From Bacteroidota bacterium (GTDB lineage: Bacteria; Bacteroidota; Bacteroidia; CAILMK01; JAAYUY01), in the NCBI GenBank assembly GCA_016776505.1, contig JADHTG010000004.1:16320-80319 (forward strand): 64,000 nt of DNA, in the 5' to 3' direction. Numbering within the stretch: position 1 is the first letter of the stretch; each line of letters opens with the position of its first letter. Below are positions 41,542 to 49,924 of this stretch, in pieces. The notes below the pieces were generated by a model that searched no databases, was not told the DNA's origin, and saw only the letters and a program-made list of their open reading frames with translations. The translations under genes and the position numbers were made by a program.

Positions 41542-43857
41542 CTATAGCTTTATTGAATATTGAATCCCATAATTAATCGGTTCTCTCACATCGCCCGGGC
41601 GAATCATATATTCCCTGTTTAGTAAATTTTTGATCACAAAAAGCAATTTGTGTTTTTCCTTTAAAGTATATGACAGGAAAAAATCAAAGACAATGTCCCC
41701 TTTATTATGTTCTTCCCTGTAATTTTTAATTCCCGGAAGTATTATTCCAATTCCAATTCCATTCGGGTAACTCGGGTTAGGGGGAGTTCGTATGGAATCT
41801 TCAAATGCTTTATCTATATTTATCATATGACTATGATAATCAGCATCTAAGCCCATGCTTAAACCCTTGTGTTCTACGCTTAACGAAGCTTTTGCACTAT
41901 GATAAAAACGATATTTCAGGATATTGTGGTCCGTTGAATATCCGGCCTTGTTCTCCTCAAATTTCAGATCAAGCGGCTTGTTGTAGGTATAGCCTAATGA
42001 ATAATTAATCGGAATTTTATGGATCATTCCATTGCCACTCAGGACGATGTCTATTCCATAGATTTGGGCGTTTGAAATATTGAAAGCTTTGAAACCGGTA
42101 TAATCAATAAAGTCCCACAATGTGGGATTCTTAAGTTCAGGAGGATAGTGCTGGCCAAAATTAAACTCTATCATGTCCTTGTATTCAGAAACAAAGCCTG
42201 CAAAATCAATATACCCAAGCCAGTTTTTAATCCTGAATGCTTGAAGCAGACCCAGTTCTGCCGACCAGCCTCTTTCTGCACTGAGGTTTTCATTAGGAAA
42301 TATTTTCAGGCTTCCAACCTGGGTTACCGTATACTTTTCTGCTACTGTCGGATACCTGAATCCCTGTCCAAAAGAGGCCCTGATATATGTTTGCTGTGCA
42401 AGATGATAATTAATCCCTGCCCGAAAAACGGGTTTTGAATCAGGTTGATCCTCATTGATACTGAACCGATCCCATCTTCCGCCAAGCGATATAGTCAACT
42501 TATCAAACTTTTTATCAAGTTGACTATATATGCCCACATTATTTCCGGAATGACTGGTGTCTCCAAAAATTTCAGATTTGGTTTGCATGTGAGAGCCTGA
42601 CAATCCACTTGTCCAGACCAGGCCTTTTTTCGCATAGAATTGAAATTTATAATCCGCGTAGAACAGTTTATCCAGATTATTCTGATAGGTATTGTTTGTA
42701 TTTTGAATTCTGTAAAACCTGGTCCTAAGGCTGTGTTTGGTTTTCTTATTATTGAAAAAGGTGATATAGGGATCTATATTAAAGCGGCTTAGTTTGAAGG
42801 ATTGATCATAATCTGGTGAAGCCATGTACACACCCGTATCTCCGTCTTTCCATAGCAAAAAAAGATTTCCTCTTTCCTTCATGAAAGAGCTTTTCACGCC
42901 AAATGTCAATCCTTTGATCTTTTTTGAAGCGTATTGTGTTCCAATAGTAAAGCGGACATTCTGTTCATTATCATTTTGCCTAAAACCATCATTGCTTAAG
43001 ACGGAGGCTCCAAAAATTAAATCCAGGTTTCCAAGTTTTCGGGAATGAAAAAATTGCAAATTGTTTTTAAATTTCAGCGTGTCTCCCCACCATTGAATTT
43101 CTTTTCTCCTGGGGCTTCCGTAAAGCGTTGTTGATATTTGAAGTTTCGTTTGTGCTTTTTCTTTCGGAAAAGCTGTTCTAATGTTAATTATTCCGTTCAG
43201 TGCTGATGAGCCAAACAGGGAAGAGGAGGCTCCTTTGATTATTTCAACCTGTTCTAAGCTTTCTAGCGGAACATAATCCCATACAATTTCTCCCGATGCA
43301 CCTGTTAACATCGGTAAATCGTCAATCAACAACAACACCCTGCTTCCCGCTCCATAGCTGTAACCACTCCCACCCCTGATACTAATTTGCTTATCAACTA
43401 CCATGACACCCGGAATCTTTTGAACGACACTTTCAAGTGTGGTGGCATTGTTGTTTTGTATTGCCTGTGGTTTTACCACCACCATGGAAACTGTCACATC
43501 CGAAATTTTTTGTTCAAATTTTCCTGCACTCACCACCACTTCGTCCAGCAACCTGCTTTGAATTTGTAATTCAACATCCAGCCGTATGAGCTTGTTTTTT
43601 ACAACTGTTATCTCTTTTGAGATTTTTTCATATCCAATGTAGCTAAAGTAAAGAGTGTGGTCTCCGGGTTCCAGGGAAAGCAAAAATGAGCCCTTCTCAT
43701 CTGTAGCTATTCCATGGCTATTTGATGTATATACATTAACCCCGGCTAGTAATTCTTTGGTGTTATTATCTTTTATAATTCCAAAAACACCGGTATTTTG
43801 TGCACTGGTCCATATTGTGGAGAATAAAAGAAGCAGGATGCTGAATATTCTGAGCAT
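41542..43857 (-). CDS. TonB-dependent receptor with CarboxypepD-regulatory-like domain
   Basis: 771-aa outer-membrane receptor. Order: signal peptide (WTSAQ), N-terminal carboxypeptidase-regulatory-like domain (GIIKDNNTKELLAGVNVYT, residues about 25-110), plug domain (SVVQKIPGVMVVDKQISIRGGSGYSYGAGSRVLLLIDD), then a 22-strand-type barrel ending NYGIQYSIKL with a terminal hydrophobic residue. There is no SusD partner, so it is not a standard polysaccharide utilisation locus and may take up a metal complex or cofactor. It is co-transcribed with the beta-lactamase-like gene. Confidence 0.93.
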   Translation of the reverse strand: MLRIFSILLLLFSTIWTSAQNTGVFGIIKDNNTKELLAGVNVYTSNSHGIATDEKGSFLLSLEPGDHTLYFSYIGYEKISKEITVVKNKLIRLDVELQIQSRLLDEVVVSAGKFEQKISDVTVSMVVVKPQAIQNNNATTLESVVQKIPGVMVVDKQISIRGGSGYSYGAGSRVLLLIDDLPMLTGASGEIVWDYVPLESLEQVEIIKGASSSLFGSSALNGIINIRTAFPKEKAQTKLQISTTLYGSPRRKEIQWWGDTLKFKNNLQFFHSRKLGNLDLIFGASVLSNDGFRQNDNEQNVRFTIGTQYASKKIKGLTFGVKSSFMKERGNLFLLWKDGDTGVYMASPDYDQSFKLSRFNIDPYITFFNNKKTKHSLRTRFYRIQNTNNTYQNNLDKLFYADYKFQFYAKKGLVWTSGLSGSHMQTKSEIFGDTSHSGNNVGIYSQLDKKFDKLTISLGGRWDRFSINEDQPDSKPVFRAGINYHLAQQTYIRASFGQGFRYPTVAEKYTVTQVGSLKIFPNENLSAERGWSAELGLLQAFRIKNWLGYIDFAGFVSEYKDMIEFNFGQHYPPELKNPTLWDFIDYTGFKAFNISNAQIYGIDIVLSGNGMIHKIPINYSLGYTYNKPLDLKFEENKAGYSTDHNILKYRFYHSAKASLSVEHKGLSMGLDADYHSHMINIDKAFEDSIRTPPNPSYPNGIGIGIILPGIKNYREEHNKGDIVFDFFLSYTLKEKHKLLFVIKNLLNREYMIRPGDVREPINYGIQYSIKL

Positions 43858-43946
43858 TTGGTTTTTTTGAACATATAAAATTAATACAATGTTTTAAATA
43901 TTATGCCTAATTTCGACAAACGTTCACTTCATTTAAATTTAAACGT

Positions 43947-44678
43947 ATGAAAATCAACAGATATCTTTATTCAGTACTACTGGGATTAATGCTTAGTCAT
44001 TTTTCATTTGGGCAGTGCGTTCCGGATACCACAAATTCCAACCCGGGAATATACCCTGACACCCTCATAAATCTTGATACATCTTTTGTAGGAGACAATT
44101 ATGAAATGGTCATGACTGCCATAGTGCCAGAAGACACAATGGTTTTTGGAAGCCCGATTCCTATTGATTCCATAGGGATTTTAAAATTTGAAGGCCTTCC
44201 GGCAGGATTCACAGTGATAGCAAACACTTCTTCTGCCTATTGGAAGGGAGGTAGTTCAGGTTGCATTTTAATAACAGGAGCTCCAACCATTACTGATGTA
44301 GGTGTTTATCCCCTTACAATTCAGGTTATTGCAGTAGTTGCCGGAACTCCAGCCCCTTATGATGTTCCCGGATATCGCCTGGTTATTTCCGGGACTTCCG
44401 GATTTTCTGATATTGAATCATCTCCTACAACAGCTTTTGCTTTTCCGAATCCCTTTCGCGATAAAATAAATATACAATTCACGAGTCCTTATTCAGAATT
44501 ATGTGTTTTCCAGGTGTTCAACTCGAAGGGTAGTCTCATACACTCATCCAATCAACAATTGGATATCGGCACCAATACAATTCTTTTTAATAATGTGCAT
44601 TTTGCTGAGGGATTGTATTTCTATTCCCTGTCGTCTGAGCATCTGCACATGGCAAATAAAATCTTTCTAAAGTATTAA
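43947..44678 (+). CDS. T9SS type A sorting domain-containing cargo protein
   Basis: 243 aa with a signal peptide (HFSFGQ). Residues about 25-150 are a beta-rich domain with an Ig/cadherin-like feel (GVYPLTIQVIAVVAG). Residues about 165-243 match the type A T9SS sorting domain (AFPNPFRDKINIQF, VFNSKGSLIHS, FAEGLYFYSLSS, final MANKIFLKY). Exported to the cell surface or medium by the T9SS; function unknown. The intergenic region to the divergent TonB receptor is only 89 bp. Confidence 0.85.
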   Translation: MKINRYLYSVLLGLMLSHFSFGQCVPDTTNSNPGIYPDTLINLDTSFVGDNYEMVMTAIVPEDTMVFGSPIPIDSIGILKFEGLPAGFTVIANTSSAYWKGGSSGCILITGAPTITDVGVYPLTIQVIAVVAGTPAPYDVPGYRLVISGTSGFSDIESSPTTAFAFPNPFRDKINIQFTSPYSELCVFQVFNSKGSLIHSSNQQLDIGTNTILFNNVHFAEGLYFYSLSSEHLHMANKIFLKY

Positions 44679-44691
44679 TTTACAGTGTGCC

Positions 44692-44718
44692 CTATTAATT
44701 AATGTATATTAATAGTTT
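44692..44718 (+). terminator. Weak terminator-like hairpin
   Basis: CTATTAAT (44692-44699), loop of eight, ATTAATAG (44708-44715), then TTTAAG, just after the T9SS cargo gene. The AT-only stem makes this uncertain. Confidence 0.35.
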
Positions 44719-44739
44719 AAGCCTGTCGTTTCTTATTTG

Positions 44740-44769
44740 TTTGTTTGAAATTTAAAGAGTGTAATTTTG
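44740..44769 (+). promoter_or_regulatory. Promoter of the U32 peptidase gene
   Basis: TTTG (44740-44743), an 18-nt spacer, TAATTTTG (44762-44769), matching the full Bacteroidota consensus. TTTG is repeated three times in the -33 region (44736-44747). The transcript would start near 44775, so the gene must begin at ATG 44778 or 44787, not at the ATG 44745 that opens the frame. Confidence 0.7.
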
Positions 44770-44777
44770 CACCTTTA

Positions 44778-46016
44778 ATGTTTCAAATGGAAATTCTCGC
44801 ACCAGCCGGTTCTTATGAATCCCTGATAGCTGCCATACAATCAGGGGCCCATTCCGTTTATTTTGGAATTGATAAACTAAATATGCGATCTCGGTCCAGT
44901 TTTAATTTTACTTTAAAAGATCTCTCTAAAATTTCCAGCATTTGTAAGGATCATGGAGTTCTTTCTTATATTACACTGAACACCGTCATGTATGATGATG
45001 ATTTAACAACTATAGGCGAAATTGTAGATGCTGCGATAGAAAATAAAATCGACGCTATAATAGCTTCCGACCAGTCAGTTATTAATTATGTACATGGAAA
45101 AGATATTGCCCTTCACTTATCTACCCAATTAAATGTTTCAAATTTTGAGTCCGTTCGGTTTTATTCAAATTTTGCTGATGTCATTGTTTTAGCAAGAGAG
45201 TTGAGTTTGATTCAAATTCAAAAAATCATTCAACAAATTCGTTCAAATAAAACTTCAGGACCTTCGGGAAATTTAATCAGAATTGAAGTTTTTGGTCATG
45301 GAGCACTTTGTATGGCTGTGTCGGGTAAATGCTTTTTAAGTGAACATCTTCATGCTGCATCGGCAAACAGGGGGGAATGCTACCAGGTTTGCAGGCGCGA
45401 ATTCCAGGTGCAGGATGAACAGGGAAGGGAATTAGTGCTGGATAATCAATATATTCTGTCTCCAAAAGATTTGTGTACTATTGGTTTTTTGGACCAACTG
45501 GCAGATGCCGGAATTGCTATCCTTAAAATTGAAGGTCGGGGTCGATCTCCTGAATATGTTAAAACAGTTGTGAGTGCTTATAAAGAAGGACTTGAGGCTG
45601 TCAGTAAGGGATTTTATTCAAAAGATTTAGTGGATAAGCTTAACAAAAAACTGGGTAGCGTATTCAATCGTGGATTTTGGGAAGGTCATTATCTTGGGGA
45701 TCTAATATCTAACTGGAACACGAACATCCATGGCTCAAAAGCAACTTACAAAAAAGAATATATTGGAAAGGGGGTAAATTATTTTAAAAAAATAGAGGTT
45801 GCAGAGTTTTTGGTAGAAAGTGGATTTCTTGAAGTCGGCGATTCGGTTTTTGTCACAGGGCCAACAACAGGGGTTCTTGAGTTTGCTATTCAGGATTTAT
45901 GGCTTGATGACAAAAGTGTTTCACGTGTAACGAAAGGGGATCGCTTTTCTATTAAAACAGATGCCATTATTAGAAATTCTGACAGGCTTTATAAAATGGT
46001 TAAAGTTATTCGCTAA
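44778..46016 (+). CDS. Peptidase U32 family protein (tRNA/rRNA hydroxylation-type)
   Basis: About 412 aa. ATG 44778 (or 44787, MEILAPAGS, the usual family start) is chosen because the promoter lies inside the longer frame. The U32 signature is complete: EVFGHGALCMAVSGKC, SANRGECYQVCRR, with the Cys residues that bind an Fe-S cluster in family members such as TrhP, RlhA and UbiU. SPKDLCTIGFLDQLADAGI and LKIEGRGRSPEYV follow. By length it resembles TrhP (tRNA uridine-34 hydroxylation). A 4-base overlap with the convergent gene downstream is seen. Confidence 0.88.
   Translation: MFQMEILAPAGSYESLIAAIQSGAHSVYFGIDKLNMRSRSSFNFTLKDLSKISSICKDHGVLSYITLNTVMYDDDLTTIGEIVDAAIENKIDAIIASDQSVINYVHGKDIALHLSTQLNVSNFESVRFYSNFADVIVLARELSLIQIQKIIQQIRSNKTSGPSGNLIRIEVFGHGALCMAVSGKCFLSEHLHAASANRGECYQVCRREFQVQDEQGRELVLDNQYILSPKDLCTIGFLDQLADAGIAILKIEGRGRSPEYVKTVVSAYKEGLEAVSKGFYSKDLVDKLNKKLGSVFNRGFWEGHYLGDLISNWNTNIHGSKATYKKEYIGKGVNYFKKIEVAEFLVESGFLEVGDSVFVTGPTTGVLEFAIQDLWLDDKSVSRVTKGDRFSIKTDAIIRNSDRLYKMVKVIR
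45917..45932. other. parS-like site (14 of 16 bases)
   Basis: TGTTTCACGTGTAACG inside the U32 gene differs from the parS consensus TGTTTCACGTGAAACA at positions 12 and 16. It is weaker than the site at 49506 and may not bind ParB by itself. Confidence 0.35.
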
Positions 46017-47626
46017 TTCTCTGAAAAGTCAAATTTCAGATCCAGTATTTCCCAGTTCGCTTTTAGTTCAATAGGTTTAGATAGATAGTGAATCCTTTCG
46101 GGTAATCTTCGTAATTCTATATTGCCACTATCCCATATTCCATTATTATTCTCATCCAGTACGAATCGGAAATTATATTTCCCTGGCAGGAGTTCATTAA
46201 AAATGACATTCTCTTCTTTTCCTGCATCGGAAATTTTCCTTCTTACTGCTTTGTTTTTTGAATTCAACAATTCAATAATAATTCTTCCCTTTCCATCAAT
46301 ACTGTCTGAATTAATTTTAATTGCAATAGAGCCCAGGTCCTTGTTTGCTTTCATCAAAAAACTGATCATGATAGAGTCGTTTTTTCTTCCTGAAATACCA
46401 GTTAACACATTTTTGTTTATAAAAAACCTGTATGATTTACCAGGCAGAAAATCACTTTTAATATCCAGCAACAAAGGATTCACTCTGTTTCTGCTGAACC
46501 TGAATCGGTTGATGATCTTGTTTGTGTCCTCGTAAACTATAATGCCCGTGGTGTCAAGTTCTGTGATCGGTTCAGAGCTTAATATTGAAAAAGACCTGCT
46601 AAGACCGTAGTAATTGTTTCTTTTGTCGATCTCAATAACCGGCAACTGGCTCTCTTTTTTATTTGCATATTTTACACTGACGGTATCTGTTTGTCCTGGT
46701 TCCACATCAATAAAAAAAACACTTGTGTCATTATTATAGTTTGGTATCCAGGCAATTAACGAATCCCTGGTGATAGAATATCTATAAAACAGAGAATCTT
46801 GTTGCATTGGGTTTAGCAGGGAAATTTTTGCCTGGCTTATGGCTTTGTTGTAGATAAATATGGATTTACCAGGCCGTATTCCCTGGGATCCTAATAATCT
46901 GTATTTTTCTTCCTGATTATTAAATAACATGAGACTAAATCCAAAACTATCGCTTTTAAGCCTTATAGGATCTTTGTAAAAAGCCACCTGTTCTCCCTGG
47001 TTATAATAATAGTTCCTGTTTTTATCGTCTACTGCAAATAATAGATAATTTCCTGCTTTCAGGTTTTGGAATTTGTAATCCCCATTTTTATTTGACCTGG
47101 CAAAATACCTTGCTTTGTGTTTAAATATGCCTGTATCACAGGATTCCTCGTACAATAAAACATTTATATCATCGACCTCCTTAAGCGTAAAGGCGTCAAA
47201 TACTTTTCCCGATAAAACCAATGAATCAATCTCTCCTCCAGTTGAAAAAACATATTGGTAATCTTTCAAAATATTTCCTTTTGTAATATCTGCTATGGCA
47301 TTTCCAAATTGTACGGTATAGGTGGTGCTATCCTGTAATTCTGAATTCAGCTTTATGATTACTTTCTTTCCTTTTAATTTTATGGTCAATTCCTGATCCA
47401 TGGGTGGTGAGATTATGATCTCCTGGGCAGGGTTTTTTAAACTGACAAATTCATCCATTTCTATGCTGATCTCTTTGCCTGTAAACCATTTTTTTTCATT
47501 TTCCGGAAATTCTTCTATGACCCTGGGAGGAGTGTTGTCTTCCGGGCCGCCACTTGGTATGCTTTGTATAGCACAGGCGGTAAGCAGCCACAATACAGAG
47601 ATATAAAAATAATTCCTGATTTTCAT
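46013..47626 (-). CDS. Ig-like domain lipoprotein
   Basis: 537 aa. Lipobox LTAC gives a lipid-anchored outer-membrane or periplasmic protein. Residues about 30-125 hold a bacterial Ig-like domain (PPRVIEEFPENEKKWF, IIISPPMDQELTIKLKGKKVIIKL, STTYTVQFG). Residues about 140-200 look like a carboxypeptidase-regulatory-like fold (GKVFDAFTLKEVDDINVLLYEE, then GDYKFQNLKAGNYLLFA). More beta domains follow. This family is common in Bacteroidota next to mnmG; its role is unknown. It lies 4 bp after mnmG and is probably co-transcribed. Confidence 0.82.
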   Translation of the reverse strand: MKIRNYFYISVLWLLTACAIQSIPSGGPEDNTPPRVIEEFPENEKKWFTGKEISIEMDEFVSLKNPAQEIIISPPMDQELTIKLKGKKVIIKLNSELQDSTTYTVQFGNAIADITKGNILKDYQYVFSTGGEIDSLVLSGKVFDAFTLKEVDDINVLLYEESCDTGIFKHKARYFARSNKNGDYKFQNLKAGNYLLFAVDDKNRNYYYNQGEQVAFYKDPIRLKSDSFGFSLMLFNNQEEKYRLLGSQGIRPGKSIFIYNKAISQAKISLLNPMQQDSLFYRYSITRDSLIAWIPNYNNDTSVFFIDVEPGQTDTVSVKYANKKESQLPVIEIDKRNNYYGLSRSFSILSSEPITELDTTGIIVYEDTNKIINRFRFSRNRVNPLLLDIKSDFLPGKSYRFFINKNVLTGISGRKNDSIMISFLMKANKDLGSIAIKINSDSIDGKGRIIIELLNSKNKAVRRKISDAGKEENVIFNELLPGKYNFRFVLDENNNGIWDSGNIELRRLPERIHYLSKPIELKANWEILDLKFDFSEN

Positions 47627-47630
47627 TCCT

Positions 47631-49496
47631 TTATCTTCCTAAATGTACCAGCAAAATGGAAACATCAGCGGGTGTGACACCACTAATTCTGCCTGCCTGT
47701 CCTATGGATGTGGGCCTGATTTTTCGTAATTTTTCCAAAGCCTCTGAAGAAAGTGATGTAATCTTTTCATAATCAATCCTTTCCGGAATTATTATGCCTT
47801 CCAATCTGGATAGCTTTTTTACAAAATCTCTTTCTTTTTCTATGTATGTTTGATATTTAATTTGAATTTCAGCCTGCGCAATTTCCTCATTATCAAACTG
47901 TTGCGCAAATATTTTTAATTTCGGAATACTATCCATCATGGCTTGCATTCCAATTTCCGGTCTTAGCAATACTGATTTTAGTTTCCCTTTTTGTCTTAAC
48001 GGTTTTCCGTTATTGTTCGTAATCGCATTATTTAATTCCTCTAATGTGGCTCCTTCACTTTCTATAAACTTTATGATTTTTTTTACATTTTCTTTCTTTT
48101 CCAAAACACGATCATATCGCTCTTTGTCAGCCAGTCCAATATGATATGACTTCTCCGTTAATCTCAAATCTGCATTATCCTGGCGCAATAGGATTCTATA
48201 TTCTGCTCTGGATGTAAAAAGCCTGTATGGTTCGCTTGTGCCCTTTGTTACTAAATCATCTATCAGCACGCCTATATAGGCATCGGATCTGCTCAAAATA
48301 AATTCTTTTTCTTTCTTCAGCTTAAGAGCCGCATTTATCCCTGCCATGAGTCCCTGGGCAGCAGCTTCCTCATATCCGGTTGTACCGTTAATCTGTCCAG
48401 TAAAATACAAATTCTCAATTTGTTTGGTCTCCAGCGTATTTTTCAGCTGCATAGGATCAAAGTAATCATATTCAATCGCATATCCTGGCCTGAAAATTTT
48501 CGCATTTTCAAAACCTTCAATTTTTCTCAGTGCTTTTAACTGAATATGGTCAGGCAGGGATGACGAAAACCCATTTATATAATGCTCTATGGTGTCCCAT
48601 CCTTCAGGTTCTACGAACAACTGGTGCCTGTTTCTGTCCGAAAATCTTTCAATTTTGTCTTCAATGGAAGGACAGTACCTGGGCCCCACACCTTTAATCC
48701 TGTTGTTAAACATGGGAGATTCAGCAAAGCCCGTTTTTAAAATTTCGTGAACCTTTTCATTGGTATAAGCAATAAAACAACTTCTTTGCTTAACTAGCGG
48801 GGTGGTCAGATTTGAGAAAGAAAACTTTGTCGGGTAATCATCTCCGGCCTGTTCTGATAATTTTGAAAAATCTATTGATCTCCCATCAACCCTTACTGGG
48901 GTTCCTGTTTTCATTCGGCCTTTTTCAAATCCAAACTCATTAATTCGTTCTGACAAGCCAACAGAGGCCTCTTCGCCAATCCTGCCTCCACTTAATTGGG
49001 TGGGACCAATATGTATTTTTCCATTTAAAAACGTTCCGTTCGATAAGATGACCGCATCTGATTTTATGTCAAGGCCCATTTTTGTTTTTACTCCAGCAAC
49101 CCTGTCCTTTTTGATCAGGATGTCCACCACCATATCCTGCCAGAAATCCATATTAGGTACGCTTTCCAATATTTTTCTCCATTCAATCGTAAATAAAGCC
49201 CTGTCGTTTTGTGTTCTTGGGCTCCACATGGCAGGCCCTTTCGACCTGTTTAGCATCCTGAATTGTATCGCAGACCGGTCTGCTACTATCCCCGAGTAAC
49301 CCCCAAGTGCATCGATCTCTCTCACCACCTGGCCCTTAGCCACTCCTCCCATAGCGGGATTACAAGACATTTGTGCAATATTTTGCATATTCAGGGTAAT
49401 TAGCAATACCCTGGACCCCAGGTTCGCTGCTGCCGCAGCGGCCTCTGATCCTGCATGTCCTCCGCCCACTACTATTATATCATACTTTCCTAACAT
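47631..49496 (-). CDS. mnmG: tRNA uridine-5-carboxymethylaminomethyl modification enzyme MnmG (GidA)
   Basis: 621 aa, full length. FAD-dependent enzyme that with MnmE makes the cmnm5U34 modification of certain tRNAs. Motifs: IIVVGGGHAGSEAA (FAD), MSCNPAMGGVAKGQ, GTGTPVRVDGR-like region (KTGTPVRVDGRS), FTGQINGTTGYEEAAAQG, and the C-terminal tRNA-binding helices (ISGVTPADVSILLVHL). The gene name gidA refers to its frequent neighbourhood with the origin of replication, which fits the parS site found next to it. YbeY precedes it by 6 bp. Confidence 0.95.
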   Translation of the reverse strand: MLGKYDIIVVGGGHAGSEAAAAAANLGSRVLLITLNMQNIAQMSCNPAMGGVAKGQVVREIDALGGYSGIVADRSAIQFRMLNRSKGPAMWSPRTQNDRALFTIEWRKILESVPNMDFWQDMVVDILIKKDRVAGVKTKMGLDIKSDAVILSNGTFLNGKIHIGPTQLSGGRIGEEASVGLSERINEFGFEKGRMKTGTPVRVDGRSIDFSKLSEQAGDDYPTKFSFSNLTTPLVKQRSCFIAYTNEKVHEILKTGFAESPMFNNRIKGVGPRYCPSIEDKIERFSDRNRHQLFVEPEGWDTIEHYINGFSSSLPDHIQLKALRKIEGFENAKIFRPGYAIEYDYFDPMQLKNTLETKQIENLYFTGQINGTTGYEEAAAQGLMAGINAALKLKKEKEFILSRSDAYIGVLIDDLVTKGTSEPYRLFTSRAEYRILLRQDNADLRLTEKSYHIGLADKERYDRVLEKKENVKKIIKFIESEGATLEELNNAITNNNGKPLRQKGKLKSVLLRPEIGMQAMMDSIPKLKIFAQQFDNEEIAQAEIQIKYQTYIEKERDFVKKLSRLEGIIIPERIDYEKITSLSSEALEKLRKIRPTSIGQAGRISGVTPADVSILLVHLGR

Positions 49497-49502
49497 CTTC
49501 TT

Positions 49503-49922
49503 TTATGTTTCACGTGAAACCAAAAGAGAAAGATATTCGTTTTCCAGTTTCCTCATATTCATTTTCTTTCTTTCTGTATTATCGTTTTCGCCACATAAAT
49601 GCAATGCTCCGTGTATTATTATTCTGTTCAGCTCTTCTTCCCATTCCTTTCCTAAACTTAAAGCATTTTCCATTATCCTTTCCATGCTTATATAAATCTC
49701 TCCCTCTATCATTGTTTTTTCTTTCGAATAATTAAAGCTGATCACATCTGTGAAATCGTCCTTTCCTAAATTTTTTTTATTTATTTTTACCAGCTCTTTA
49801 TCACTTATAATGTTGATATTTAGATATTTATAGCTTTTCTTATAGTTTTTAAAAATAGTATTGATAATTAGTTTCAGCTTTTCCTTTGCTAATATATTAT
49901 TCTTTGAATTAAACCTAATCAT
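49503..49922 (-). CDS. ybeY: Endoribonuclease YbeY (rRNA maturation factor)
   Basis: 139 aa. Zinc-dependent RNase acting on 16S rRNA 3' ends and in ribosome quality control. The metal motif reads HGALHLCGEND where most bacteria have HGxLHLxGxDH, so Asp replaces the third His. I recall the same change in other Bacteroidota (HLCGYKD type), so it is probably a normal variant. The C-terminal codons for V-S-R-E-T are encoded by a parS-like palindrome (49506-49521). Base composition is more AT-rich than in mnmG. Confidence 0.9.
   Translation of the reverse strand: MIRFNSKNNILAKEKLKLIINTIFKNYKKSYKYLNINIISDKELVKINKKNLGKDDFTDVISFNYSKEKTMIEGEIYISMERIMENALSLGKEWEEELNRIIIHGALHLCGENDNTERKKMNMRKLENEYLSLLVSRET
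49506..49521. other. parS site (ParB-binding, chromosome segregation)
   Basis: The plus strand reads TGTTTCACGTGAAACC; the minus strand reads GGTTTCACGTGAAACA. It has 15 of 16 matches to the conserved chromosomal parS TGTTTCACGTGAAACA in either direction. ParB binds this palindrome and loads at origin-proximal sites. It forms the last sense codons of ybeY, 10 bp from mnmG. A 14-bp perfect palindrome (GTTTCACGTGAAAC) is very unlikely by chance in a short interval. Confidence 0.8.
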
Positions 49923-49924
49923 TT

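Noticed and set aside
41542..43857. A polysaccharide utilisation locus.
   Set aside because: There is no SusD-like gene, no glycoside hydrolase and no sensor regulator next to the receptor.
49503..49922. YbeY as an inactive enzyme because the third metal His is missing.
   Set aside because: From memory, Asp at this position is usual in Bacteroidota YbeY, so it is treated as a lineage variant.
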